Source of the DNA: CAWFQB01 sp965277875
GTDB lineage: Bacteria; Armatimonadota; Chthonomonadetes; Chthonomonadales; Chthonomonadaceae
Direction of reading: 5' to 3'
DNA length: 64,000 bases
Assembly (NCBI GenBank): GCA_965277875.1
Contig: CBDIDV010000002.1
Coordinates: 3,286,001-3,350,000, forward strand
Shown here: positions 8,240-16,193 of the stretch, piece by piece
Layout: the number at the start of each line of letters is the position of its first letter
How positions within the stretch are numbered: position 1 is the first letter of the stretch
The notes under the pieces: model-generated
Databases searched by the model: none
What the model was told of the DNA's origin: nothing
What the model saw: only the letters and a program-made list of their open reading frames with translations
Made by a program: the position numbers and the translations under genes

Positions 8240-9373
8240 ATGCGACGAACTTTCCAGCCTTTGCTGCTCGCTATCGCAGCCATTTGGAGCCTGTCAGCGC
8301 CTGAGTGGGCGACGGCCCAGAGTTCCAGGATAGTCCCTGTCACCCCGGCGGGCGCGCTTGCCGAGGCGCGGGAGCCGCAGGCCGCTGTGAGCGCGACGGG
8401 TAGGGTGTTCGTCACGTATGGCGTGAAGAACGCCCTCTACTGCTCCGTGTCACGCGACGCCGGGCAAACCTACGCCACGCCGGTCAAGGTAGGAGAGGCG
8501 GGCGTACTGTCACTTGGAATGCGGCGCGGGCCGCGCATCGCCGTTGCGGGCAAGGCTGTCGTTGTGACAGCGGTGTACGGCGGGCAGGGCATGGGGCGTG
8601 ACGGCGACCTGCTGGCGTGGCGGTCACAGGACGAGGGCAAAACGTGGCAGGGGCCGTCCAGAGTCAATGACGTTGCGGGCGCGGCGCGGGAGGGTCTGCA
8701 CACAATGGCCGCTTCACCGGAGGGAATGCTTGCCTGCGCGTGGCTCGACCTCCGCAGCAAAGGAACCAGAATCTACGCCGCGTTCTCGAAGGATGGCGGA
8801 GCCACCTGGGATACGAACCGCCTTGTGTACCAGTCGCCCGATGGAACGGTGTGCGAGTGCTGTCACCCGTCCGTTGCCTATGACGCACAGGGACGCTTGT
8901 ACGTGATGTGGCGCAACTGGCTCGGCGGCGCGCGCGATATGTACCTGACCCGCTCCGAGGACGGCGGCAGAACGTTCGCGCCCGCGCAGAAACTCGGTAT
9001 GGGAACCTGGCCCCTCAACGCCTGCCCGATGGATGGTGGGGCCGTTGCGGTCGGAGTCGATGGAACCGTAACAACGTTCTGGCAGCGCAATGGGAAGATG
9101 TACGCGTGCGCGCCCGGAAGCGAAGAACGCGAGGTCGGCAGCGGCGTACAGGGCTGGGTCGCAAACGACGCAGCGGGCGCGTGTCTTGTCTGGCTGCAAC
9201 GGCGCGGGGGCGCGCTCATGGCCCGGCTGCCTGCTCAACCCGCCGCAATGCTCGACTCCTCCGCTGACGATCCCGTTGTAGCGACTGCGCCAGGCCGACA
9301 AGGTTTGACAGTCGCGGTTTGGAAGACTATAAAAGCAGGCACGTCAAGTATTCTGAGCAGCATACTGCCCTGA
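8240..9373 (+). CDS. Secreted BNR/Asp-box beta-propeller protein (sialidase-like fold)
   Basis: 377 residues with a signal peptide (cleavage near ATA-QS, residue 27) and a GGAGA Shine-Dalgarno. Four Asp-box motifs are visible: SRDAGQTY, SQDEGKTW, SKDGGATW and SEDGGRTF. They mark a beta-propeller of the sialidase/neuraminidase-like class. The arginine triad and Asp/Tyr/Glu catalytic residues of true sialidases cannot be confirmed by eye, so enzyme activity is not claimed. A CECCH cluster near the middle might bind a metal. The gene is followed by the tRNA-Val unit. Confidence 0.8.
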   Translation: MRRTFQPLLLAIAAIWSLSAPEWATAQSSRIVPVTPAGALAEAREPQAAVSATGRVFVTYGVKNALYCSVSRDAGQTYATPVKVGEAGVLSLGMRRGPRIAVAGKAVVVTAVYGGQGMGRDGDLLAWRSQDEGKTWQGPSRVNDVAGAAREGLHTMAASPEGMLACAWLDLRSKGTRIYAAFSKDGGATWDTNRLVYQSPDGTVCECCHPSVAYDAQGRLYVMWRNWLGGARDMYLTRSEDGGRTFAPAQKLGMGTWPLNACPMDGGAVAVGVDGTVTTFWQRNGKMYACAPGSEEREVGSGVQGWVANDAAGACLVWLQRRGGALMARLPAQPAAMLDSSADDPVVATAPGRQGLTVAVWKTIKAGTSSILSSILP

Positions 9374-9532
9374 AGCGTCCCCAAACCAAACAAACTGCCA
9401 GTTTAAGCGAAATTCATGTCGTCACGCCTGATCCTCTGTCCGCGCTTACCCGCGCCTTGTACGCTGTGTCTCGTTTCCTGCACCTCTAGCGCGGAGGGTC
9501 GGGAAAGGAAGGACAAATCCATATATTCGCTC

Positions 9533-9561
9533 TTGACCGGTGGGCCGAATTCGGGTATAAT
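9533..9561 (+). promoter_or_regulatory. Sigma-70-type promoter of tRNA-Val
   Basis: TTGACC at 9533-9538 and TATAAT at 9556-9561 are separated by 17 bp. The tRNA starts 74 bp downstream of the -10 end, implying a 5' leader of roughly 65 nt that RNase P would remove. Confidence 0.8.
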
Positions 9562-9635
9562 CTGCACTGGCAGATCACTACTTGGGTGGTCAGTTGCGAG
9601 TGACACCCCGCGTTTCAGGGGGTCAGTGATTTCGA

Positions 9636-9707
9636 TGGCGGTTGGCTCAGTGGTAGAGCGCTTCCTTGACACGGAAGAGGTCACTGGTTCGAACCCAGTA
9701 CCGCCAA
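9636..9707 (+). tRNA. tRNA-Val (anticodon GAC)
   Basis: The cloverleaf folds by hand: a 7-bp acceptor stem (TGGCGGT with ACCGCCA), D arm GCTC/GAGC, and anticodon stem CTTCC/GGAAG with loop TTGACAC. The T arm is ACTGG/CCAGT with TTCGAAC. The anticodon GAC reads GUC/GUU valine codons. The 3' CCA is not encoded (AATG follows). The outermost pair is T-A; if it is not counted the mature 5' end would be 9637. Confidence 0.93.
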
Positions 9708-9717
9708 TGTTGCTAAA

Positions 9718-9748
9718 CGCCCCTGCATAGATTATGCAGGGGCGTTTT
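9718..9748 (+). terminator. Rho-independent terminator of tRNA-Val
   Basis: A perfect 11-bp stem CGCCCCTGCAT / ATGCAGGGGCG with a 5-nt loop (AGATT) is followed by TTTT, 10 bp after the tRNA. Confidence 0.92.
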
Positions 9749-9976
9749 CGCGTTCTCAGGCTGAGGAGGGACGCGGGCGGCGGCCATTCTCACGCGGCCC
9801 GCGTATTTCTCCTCCCCGCAGCACATAAACCGCAAATCGGGTAGGAAACGCAATGATGCGCGTGGAATCATCGCGTACAGGACTTGCTTACAGGTACGGT
9901 CGCGCCGCGCTGCTGTCTGAAGCCGCCGCATACGCCGCCGCTTTCCACAATGTTTGAAGCTCACGGGGAGAAACGA

Positions 9977-10426
9977 ATGAAATTGTTACCATCGTCCTGG
10001 CAAGTTCTGCTGGGCTGCCTCCTGGGTGTCGGTCTCGCCGCCGCGTGGCCGGCGCGCGCGCAGCAGGACAAGAGCGTCCCTTCCCCGCCGCATGAACAGG
10101 TGCTTGCTCTGGAGGTGGAAGTAGAGCATCTAAGAACGCTTCTCAACCACGAACTGTTTGAAGATGTGAGCCGCAAACATTGGGCGTATGCGGCTGTCAC
10201 GGCATTGCAGGCGCAGGGCGTCCTCAAAGGCTATCCCCCCGGCTACTTCCAGGGTCGCCGCCCGCTCACCCGCTATGAGTTTGCCGTCGCCATCGAGAGA
10301 ATGCGGGCCGGAGAACCCCTTGCCGACAGCCGCGACAAAGCCGCCGTGGACGAACTCGCGCAGGAATTTCATCTGGCCCTGACGCTGAAACAAGAGGGCG
10401 AGCAGCGGCTGCACGCGCGCCACTAA
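9977..10426 (+). CDS. Secreted SLH-domain protein
   Basis: Starts at the ATG at 9977 behind GGGGAG; 149 residues. A signal peptide (KLLPSSWQVLLGCLLGVGLA to ARAQQ) is followed by a short coiled coil and one S-layer-homology module. The module reads EDVSRKHWAYAAVTALQAQG, then GYFQGRRPLTRYEFAVAIERM. A single SLH module plus coiled coil resembles the N-termini of SlpM/SOMA-type outer-membrane proteins, but here the protein ends soon after. It may anchor to cell-wall polysaccharide or peptidoglycan. It lies alone between the tRNA-Val unit and a small operon. Confidence 0.82.
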   Translation: MKLLPSSWQVLLGCLLGVGLAAAWPARAQQDKSVPSPPHEQVLALEVEVEHLRTLLNHELFEDVSRKHWAYAAVTALQAQGVLKGYPPGYFQGRRPLTRYEFAVAIERMRAGEPLADSRDKAAVDELAQEFHLALTLKQEGEQRLHARH

Positions 10427-10525
10427 GGGAGGCTGAAGGCGCATTCACGTCAGTACGCCCCGCGATAGCAAAACAATGTTTGAGAATAAAAAATTAGGAA
10501 GATGAACAGAGCAGGAAGATCAATA

Positions 10526-10786
10526 GTGAAAATTATTGCTTTGCGTCGCAGCCCCCGCTTTCGTCAAAACGCGCAGCGGCTTGTACTCCCCCTTTCTGTG
10601 ATTACCGCCTGCCTCTCGACGGCGGACAGCTTTCCTGCGCCCGGTAAGTTCTGGCGTCCCGTGCTGGCAGCGCAGATCGCGGCGACATGGATAGCCGTGG
10701 CCGTGGCCGTAGTCGTGGAGGTTCGCAATCGGCGCAAGTCTGCAGCTTCTCAGCCTGCGAGCATACAGGAGCCACAGACACCATGA
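10526..10786 (+). CDS. Small membrane protein, first gene of a three-gene operon
   Basis: The start chosen is the GTG at 10526, with AGGAAG 7 nt upstream; an ATG at 10502 in the same frame has poorer spacing. The product is 86 residues with two hydrophobic stretches (VLPLSVITACLS and AAQIAATWIAVAVAVVVEV) and a short charged tail. No family is recognised. Its stop overlaps the next start by ATGA at 10783, so it is translationally coupled to the next gene. Confidence 0.55.
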   Translation: MKIIALRRSPRFRQNAQRLVLPLSVITACLSTADSFPAPGKFWRPVLAAQIAATWIAVAVAVVVEVRNRRKSAASQPASIQEPQTP

Positions 10787-11244
10787 CACAGAAACTGCAA
10801 CCGGGCAGGCGGATCGTGAGCCGTGGCGAGTATATCTCTAATATCAAGCAAAAAACTTATGGAATGCTTGTTGGCATGGGAATTTGTATTATTGGTCTGA
10901 TGTTTGGTGTAATGTGTGTTATGATTCCTTTCACTGGGAACAACCCACTGGTGATTAAATTGCTTGCCAGAGTGTTTCTATTGCTTGTAGGTGGAACAAC
11001 TACAATCTCGTTAGTGTGCCTGGGAGGCCAGACTATCAAGATAACCAATCAAATAGACCCTGGCGTTCCTGTCACCCGCGCCAACACCGCCGACCTTCCC
11101 GCAAACGACAATCTGGTACGCGCCTCGCAGGAACCCGCACAGGCACAGGGGAGCGTTCTTCTGCGGGCGGCAGCGGGGGAGGCGCGGAAAGGGCAGGAAG
11201 AGCAGTTGCTAAGAGCATCTGTGGGAAGGCAGGAGCCGCTATGA
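10783..11244 (+). CDS. Two-TM protein with three C-terminal LLRA motifs
   Basis: Starts at the ATG at 10783, overlapping the previous stop by 4 bp; GGAG lies 12 nt upstream. The 153-residue protein has two membrane segments (about residues 27-50 and 62-85). Its polar tail holds NLVRASQ, VLLRAAA and QLLRASV. These match the motifs at the end of the 841-1854 protein. Its AT-richer membrane-segment codons differ from the neighbours. The stop overlaps the next start (ATGA at 11241). Function unknown; co-translation with the next gene suggests a complex. Confidence 0.65.
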   Translation: MTQKLQPGRRIVSRGEYISNIKQKTYGMLVGMGICIIGLMFGVMCVMIPFTGNNPLVIKLLARVFLLLVGGTTTISLVCLGGQTIKITNQIDPGVPVTRANTADLPANDNLVRASQEPAQAQGSVLLRAAAGEARKGQEEQLLRASVGRQEPL

Positions 11245-11498
11245 AGTGGGAATACATCGGCACACAACAGCTTCCCGACCGCAAGGGCAAGGTCAGCCGC
11301 ACCATCCGCCCCGAAATGTGGCGGGCGCGCGTTCCGGGCGGATGGCTGCTCTTGATGTCCAACAGCTACGACGTGAAAAGCCCCGCCTTCTACCCCGATC
11401 CCGATCACGCCTGGGAGATCGAGGCAGAGGACGCCGGCAGCCCGGCCAAAACGCTGCTTCGCCCCTCTGTGGAGCAAAAGCGCCTGACCGACGAATAA
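11241..11498 (+). CDS. Small soluble protein with a C-terminal LLRPS motif, third gene of the operon
   Basis: Starts at the ATG at 11241 with AGGAG 6 nt upstream and overlaps the preceding stop by ATGA. The 85-residue protein begins KWEYIGTQQLPDRKGK and is rich in Trp/Tyr (WEYIG, MWRARVPGGWLLL, YPDPDHAWEIE). It ends with TLLRPSVEQKRLTDE. No known domain is recognised. The shared tail motif with the preceding gene product and with the 841-1854 product is the main clue that the three belong to one functional set. Confidence 0.62.
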   Translation: MKWEYIGTQQLPDRKGKVSRTIRPEMWRARVPGGWLLLMSNSYDVKSPAFYPDPDHAWEIEAEDAGSPAKTLLRPSVEQKRLTDE

Positions 11499-11591
11499 AG
11501 ACGAGTAAACAGGCGCGGCTTTTGTGGATGGTTCGATCAGCGGTTTCACGTCATGTCGTTCTGTACTACCTCCCGCCATAGGAAAATGTAG

Positions 11592-12491
11592 ATGCTTTCG
11601 CTCCATCGTTTCCGCCGTTCATGCCGTGCAGCGTTTTACCTGCCCTTCGCGCCGCGCTGTCACGTTAAAAGAAGACCGCCCGCCCAATGCGTATCGCGCG
11701 CCGGGTTTACGCTCATCGAACTGCTTGTTGTCATCGCCATCATTTCGATTCTCGCCTCCATTCTGTTTCCCGTGTTCTCTCAGGCGCGCGAATCGGCGCG
11801 GCAGACGGCGTGCGCGAGCAATATGAAACAGATCGGGCTTGCCATGCGGATGTACTGCCAGGACAACGACGAGGTCTGGGTATCCGCGTATACGCAGGGG
11901 GCGGGGCCGAACGGGTCGAGCGTACAGCCGTGGATCGGCTTCGACAACAACAACGCGCCCAGCGCGTCGCCCCTCGGCGGCGACATGACCCTGCCCGCCA
12001 CCCATGCCCCGCACCCCGGTTCGATTGACGCGTATGTCAAAAACAATCAAATACGCAAATGCCCCGACGCGCCCACCGCATGGCAGATGGCGCTGGGGCT
12101 TAACGGCTTCAATACCTATCTCGCGTCCGCCTACTATGCGACGAACCCTGGGGCGCAGAGCCAGGAGTTCGGGCCGTCGTTTCGCTCGCAGCAAACAGAC
12201 GCCGTTACGGGCCAGAACATCGTGATCGGCGCGCTGGATGCCGAAATCCAGCAGCCCTCCAATACGCTTGTCGCCTGGGAACACCAGAACGCCTCCCCGG
12301 AATGCAACTTCCTCCAATCACCCGACTGGCTGACCACGCCCCCCAACGGCGATTATCGCGACCACTTTCACCTGCTGCACCGCAACGGCGCGACATGCCT
12401 GTGGTGCGACGGCCACGTCAAACACGTTCTCTATGACAGTTTGCAGCGTCCGTGGTTTTCGTGCCGCAAAGACATCTACCCCGGTGGGTAG
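11592..12491 (+). CDS. DUF1559-family pseudopilin-like secreted protein
   Basis: 299 residues. A prepilin/type II secretion N-methylation signal (AGFTLIELLVVIAIISILASILFPVF, residues about 37-62) is followed by QARESARQTACASNMKQIGLAM. A variable globular part and the C-terminal H-X9-DG signature (HRNGATCLWCDG) follow. This is the DUF1559 architecture expanded in Planctomycetes and Armatimonadota. The leader before the signal is about 36 residues, longer than in the two paralogues in this window, so an internal start is possible. A prepilin peptidase would cleave before the Phe; none is encoded here. Confidence 0.9.
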   Translation: MLSLHRFRRSCRAAFYLPFAPRCHVKRRPPAQCVSRAGFTLIELLVVIAIISILASILFPVFSQARESARQTACASNMKQIGLAMRMYCQDNDEVWVSAYTQGAGPNGSSVQPWIGFDNNNAPSASPLGGDMTLPATHAPHPGSIDAYVKNNQIRKCPDAPTAWQMALGLNGFNTYLASAYYATNPGAQSQEFGPSFRSQQTDAVTGQNIVIGALDAEIQQPSNTLVAWEHQNASPECNFLQSPDWLTTPPNGDYRDHFHLLHRNGATCLWCDGHVKHVLYDSLQRPWFSCRKDIYPGG

Positions 12492-12516
12492 GCTTGCAGC
12501 GTCTTTGCCGGATAAC

Positions 12517-12540
12517 CGCCGGCCCTTTTTCCTGTTTCGC
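12517..12540 (+). terminator. Probable terminator after the 11592-12491 gene
   Basis: A short GCCGG/CCGGC stem with a 7-nt loop is followed by CCTTTTT. The stem is short, so efficiency is uncertain. Confidence 0.5.
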
Positions 12541-12731
12541 CCTCGACTTGCTGCATTATTTTCCGTTCGGCCTGCTCGTTTCTGTATTTGGAACGCATCT
12601 GAAACGCTGCCCGGTTACAATGCCATGTCTGCCGTCCGCGCTGTCGTGCGACCGGCGACGCCATCTTGTTTATGCGCGGCGCATTCGTGACCCGGATTCA
12701 GACGCGGTTCGGATGCTGCCAGGGAGCAGCC

Positions 12732-14975
12732 ATGTTCAGCATGTTCAGAAAGCATCGGATTTACGGCCTTTTGGGGAGCGTCGCGGCATTGGGCGGCGGC
12801 CTGCTGGCGGGGTGCAGCAGCGGAAACGCGCCGGCCAAAATCGGCACGGGGATACAGACGGCAACGGGAAAGACACCTGGAACGACGGCAACGGGGAAGA
12901 CACCCGGAACGACGGCAACGGGAACACAGACGGCAGGCGGGATGGGCGGAACCACGCAAGGCCCGTCGGGAGCCGGGGCGGGCGATACGCCCCTGGATCC
13001 CGGCACGGAAAAAGCCGTGCTGGACGCCGCCGATGTGCAGTTCTCCAGCATCGTCAACGGCACAGCCGACCATGCCACGCGCAATCAGCAGATGGCGGCC
13101 TGGCTGCAAAGCCGCCCGGAGTTCGCTGCGGCGGGCGTCACGTCCGTTGACAGCGTGTGGGGACGCCTGAAGAACGGGCATCTGTATGTCGCCACCAGCA
13201 CATTTATTCCGGGCGAGGACGGCAGGGCCGCAAATGGACGCGCCGCCCTTCCCGTCCCCACGCGTAAAATCGCGCCCACCAACTTTCCGTTTCGGCGTAT
13301 GGCACAGCGGAGCCATGCTGCCGCGTCCGGCAAACGCGGCGTGATGCGAGGCCGCGATGCCACCAGCGAACTGCCCCACAACGCGCAGGCCCGCGTTCTG
13401 CTGTCGCTGGACAGAGAGTTTTACAATCCGCCCAATGACCAGGTCGCCGGTCTGCTCAGCGATTATCACTACAATGTAATTCAGCAGTTGGCGACTGTGG
13501 AAAACCTGAAAAGCGTGTCGGGGGACGGCGCGTTCTACTGGGGCGCGCACGGCACTATCGGCATGGACGACCGCTCTCAGATGGCGTACTGGGCCGTGTG
13601 GACGGCCACCGATGTAACGGGAACCAACAACATTCTCTACAAGGCCGATCTGGACGACGGTTCTCTTGTCCATTTCTCCGCCGCCTACCAGCGCAGCGGC
13701 GTCGGCAATGGCGTTATCGTCAGGGCGCATTACGCCATCACGACAAAATTCATCGCCAAGTACAACTGGAGTTTCGCGCCCAATTGCTTCCTCTATATGG
13801 CCTGCTGCTATAGCGACTATGGCGCTATCGTCGCGGATATGGCCGCTAGATCCGATGGGAGCGCGGCCACGTATGGATGGAGCAATGTAGTAGGCGTACT
13901 GGCCGCGTGGAAAGCGGGCGCATTCGCCTTCGACCGGCTATTAGGGGCCAATCAGGTAGAGCCGAAAGAGAGTGCGCCCCAGCGCCCCTTCGACGCGGCC
14001 AACGTGTACTCCGAGATGCAGAACAAGGGACTGGACAAAGGCGGCGACTCCTGTGTGCTTATCGAGCATGACGACGGCGCTCCGGCCCTCGCGCCCAGCA
14101 TCTACAACATGACGATGAGCGAGCGCATCCAGGAAAGTCCCCTGCGCGGCAAATCGAAACTGACCATCAACGGGCAGTTCGGAACCGACGAAGGAACCGT
14201 CAAGATTGGCGGCGTGGAAGTGCCGATAATAACCTGGGCAAAAGACAAGATCGAATGCGAGCCTGCCGACCTGCCGGGGCCGGGGTTCGCGGGCGACGTG
14301 CTGGTGATCTCGCAGGGCCGTCCCGGCAACTCCGTGCCGCTGACGCAGTGGCACGGCAAACTGACCTACTCGATAGACCTGCTGCCGCCGCAGGTATCCA
14401 ATGCGGTATCCACCATCGTCTGCGACGTGTACTTTCGGGGCGATGTGCATAGATTCCGCAATCAGGCGGGCGAGGGCCGCAACACGCCCGGCCCATTTGA
14501 CTTCCGCGCCGCGCCGGGATCTACGTGTCACTGGGCCGTCACAGGCGATCCGCCGCCGATGGCGACCTGGTCCGGGCCTCTCAGCGCCGACCTGCCGTTT
14601 GGCCTCAATGGAACCGTGAATCCGCCGTATGGCACGGGCTTCATCGTGTCGGGAATCGTGGACACGGGCGGCGGAGCGGTAAGGTTGAGTTTCAACTTCC
14701 TCAACTGCGTCACGGCGTATGCCGTACCGGGAGGCGGTTCGCCTGTCGCCACCATCCACGACCCGATGCTGACCGCGCAGGGCAGCGGGGTAGGCAGCGA
14801 CGGCTACGTTCTGTACAGCAACAACCTTTCGGCGACCATCACCCGCGACACGTTCATAATCCCCGGCGCGACGCGAACCGGTTCCACCCCCGTGTTTGAG
14901 CCGAAATTGATCTGGACGGACTTTGTCCCCACCTTCATGCCTGACGACGATAAGGGCGAGGACGACGGCCATTAG
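12732..14975 (+). CDS. Large lipoprotein with a putative caspase-like (His/Cys) domain and an IPT/TIG-like domain
   Basis: Starts at the ATG at 12732 behind AGGGAG; 747 residues. The signal peptide ends in a lipobox (LLAGC, Cys28), followed by a Thr/Gly-rich linker made from a 27-bp tandem repeat. The middle region contains FYWGAHGT (His273) and, about 85 residues later, FLYMACCYSDYG (Cys358/359). This hydrophobic-strand-His-Gly then strand-Ala-Cys order is that of caspase/gingipain/CHAT peptidases. Next comes an IPT/TIG-like stretch (IYNMTMSERIQESPLRG, then GTVKIGGVEVPIITWAKDKI). The C-terminal third is beta-rich and unassigned. The protease call is by motif only and could be wrong. Confidence 0.6.
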   Translation: MFSMFRKHRIYGLLGSVAALGGGLLAGCSSGNAPAKIGTGIQTATGKTPGTTATGKTPGTTATGTQTAGGMGGTTQGPSGAGAGDTPLDPGTEKAVLDAADVQFSSIVNGTADHATRNQQMAAWLQSRPEFAAAGVTSVDSVWGRLKNGHLYVATSTFIPGEDGRAANGRAALPVPTRKIAPTNFPFRRMAQRSHAAASGKRGVMRGRDATSELPHNAQARVLLSLDREFYNPPNDQVAGLLSDYHYNVIQQLATVENLKSVSGDGAFYWGAHGTIGMDDRSQMAYWAVWTATDVTGTNNILYKADLDDGSLVHFSAAYQRSGVGNGVIVRAHYAITTKFIAKYNWSFAPNCFLYMACCYSDYGAIVADMAARSDGSAATYGWSNVVGVLAAWKAGAFAFDRLLGANQVEPKESAPQRPFDAANVYSEMQNKGLDKGGDSCVLIEHDDGAPALAPSIYNMTMSERIQESPLRGKSKLTINGQFGTDEGTVKIGGVEVPIITWAKDKIECEPADLPGPGFAGDVLVISQGRPGNSVPLTQWHGKLTYSIDLLPPQVSNAVSTIVCDVYFRGDVHRFRNQAGEGRNTPGPFDFRAAPGSTCHWAVTGDPPPMATWSGPLSADLPFGLNGTVNPPYGTGFIVSGIVDTGGGAVRLSFNFLNCVTAYAVPGGGSPVATIHDPMLTAQGSGVGSDGYVLYSNNLSATITRDTFIIPGATRTGSTPVFEPKLIWTDFVPTFMPDDDKGEDDGH
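12860..12922 (+). repeat. 27-bp tandem repeat inside the lipoprotein linker
   Basis: Two copies (12860-12886 and 12887-12913), differing at a few bases, plus a 9-10 bp partial third copy. They encode repeated ATGKTPGTT units just after the lipobox. Such a repeat can vary in copy number by slippage. Confidence 0.85.
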
Positions 14976-15026
14976 CGCCGCACCACACCTTTAGCGTCGT
15001 ACTCTGTGAGCGTGTCAACAGAACTC

Positions 15027-15056
15027 AGGCGGCATCCAAATACTCGGATGCCGCCT
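15027..15056 (+). terminator. Terminator-like hairpin after the large lipoprotein gene
   Basis: A perfect 11-bp stem AGGCGGCATCC / GGATGCCGCCT with an 8-nt loop, followed by AAATCCTTTT. It is 52 bp past the lipoprotein stop. Confidence 0.75.
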
Positions 15057-15185
15057 AAATCCTTTTGCAAGCATTTTGTAAGGGTGAGGCGCGAACCAGG
15101 CAGGCGCAGCGTCTTCTTGACGCCGCGAATCAAAACTGCTATACTTGGCCTGTCATGGAAACATACAACATGGAGAGGAACCACA

Positions 15186-15506
15186 ATGAGCGCAGCGCTT
15201 GCCGAACTGACGGCCTATCTTGCCACCCACTACGACGCCATGCAGCGGGCCGCGTTCGATGACGCGTATGCCGTGAAGCTGGGCGCGTTCCGGGACCAGT
15301 TCGGGCGCGAAATGTCGCTGAGGCAGCGTTTGGACACTCTGCACACATTAGCGCAGGAACATTTTCCCGCCGGTTTTCAGGAACATGCGCATCCGGGAGC
15401 CGAAGACGTTCACACCCTCCACGCGCCCGAAAACATCGGCGACGATGCCGACAAAGAATTGTTCGGCGACAATGACCTAGGCGACGATGTCGGGCCGGTG
15501 GGCTGA
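15186..15506 (+). CDS. Small acidic protein of unknown function
   Basis: Starts at the ATG at 15186 with GAGAGGA upstream; 106 residues. The N-terminal two thirds are helical (AALAELTAYLATHYDAM and LRQRLDTLHTLAQEHF). The C-terminus is strongly acidic (GDDADKELFGDNDLGDDVG). No signal peptide, membrane segment or recognisable family was found. It is a single gene between hairpins at 15027 and 15602. Confidence 0.6.
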   Translation: MSAALAELTAYLATHYDAMQRAAFDDAYAVKLGAFRDQFGREMSLRQRLDTLHTLAQEHFPAGFQEHAHPGAEDVHTLHAPENIGDDADKELFGDNDLGDDVGPVG

Positions 15507-15601
15507 AATCGCGTTGCGCTTTCCGGTCAGCTCCCTATCGCCCTGCTGATCGGGCGCTGAATGGGCTATGGAGTCGCTGCTGATGTAAGCTGAACCTATT
15601 G

Positions 15602-15636
15602 CGCCGCCCGCAGGCGCAAAACGTCTGCGGGCGGCG
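15602..15636. terminator. Bidirectional terminator between convergent genes
   Basis: A perfect 12-bp stem CGCCGCCCGCAG / CTGCGGGCGGCG with an 11-nt loop, between genes converging from 15506 (+) and 15654 (-). It lacks a long T tract on either side. Confidence 0.65.
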
Positions 15637-15653
15637 CGTTGGCTTATTGCTTC

Positions 15654-15875
15654 TCAGGCCAGTGGCTTTTCAGCCTGCTTCATTGCATCTAGTTTGGTCT
15701 TGATTTCCTGCTGGTTGGCTTCAATGGTTTCTTGATTGGCAAGGATGCGGTCGAGTTTGTCCTGGTTGTCCTTGATGTCCTGTTGATTGGTTTTGATGGC
15801 TTCCTGATTTTCCAGAATGCTTTTCTGGTTGTCGAGGATCATCTTCTGGTTGGCGATCACGTCGTCGGATGGCAT
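15654..15875 (-). CDS. Small coiled-coil protein with a heptad Asn-Gln ladder
   Basis: The start chosen is the ATG at 15875 (MPSDDVIANQ) behind AGGAG; 73 residues. Almost the whole protein is one coiled coil in which NQ recurs at the same heptad position: NQKMILD, NQKSILE, NQEAIKT, NQQDIKD, NQDKLDR, then NQETIEA and NQQEIKT. A three-residue skip (ILA) breaks the register after the fifth unit. Isoleucine or leucine at the fourth or fifth position gives the hydrophobic face. A buried Asn each heptad usually dictates trimeric or parallel assembly. Function unknown; an oligomerising scaffold is inferred. Confidence 0.7.
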   Translation of the reverse strand: MPSDDVIANQKMILDNQKSILENQEAIKTNQQDIKDNQDKLDRILANQETIEANQQEIKTKLDAMKQAEKPLA

Positions 15876-16193
15876 ATTGCGCTCCTTTGCTGCGAAACGA
15901 GAGGTTGGTGAGTGTAACGGAAGCGCGTTCGCGCTTCTCACGCGCTTATTTGATTATGGCACAGGCTGTTTCCTGCTGTTTCAAGCAAAATATTGTCTAT
16001 ACATAAGAATTTGTCTATACGCGGTCTCGCCGCCTCTGATTTCCCCGCATAACGTCCTTCTTTTCGGTCGGGGAACACAGACGCTGAACATAGAGGAAAC
16101 CATAGCGTCTGTGTCGAAACGGCCTGCACTGGTCTGTATTGGTCTGTATTAGGAACGGTTCCCCCGAAGAACATTCCCGCGAAAGGGCCGCCG
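15876..16193. other. Gene-free region with an 11-bp inverted repeat
   Basis: No gene is seen. The region holds a perfect inverted repeat ACACAGACGCT (16075-16085) / AGCGTCTGTGT (16104-16114) with an 18-nt centre. It also holds short direct repeats TGTCTATAC (about 16000 and 16013) and GGTCTGTATT in tandem (16131-16150). It serves as the divergent upstream region of the coiled-coil gene and the transporter gene at 16194, so the dyad may be an operator or a leader hairpin. Confidence 0.5.

Noticed and set aside
8240..9373. True sialidase
   Set aside because: Asp boxes are present, but the arginine triad and catalytic Tyr/Glu could not be placed, so only the fold is called.
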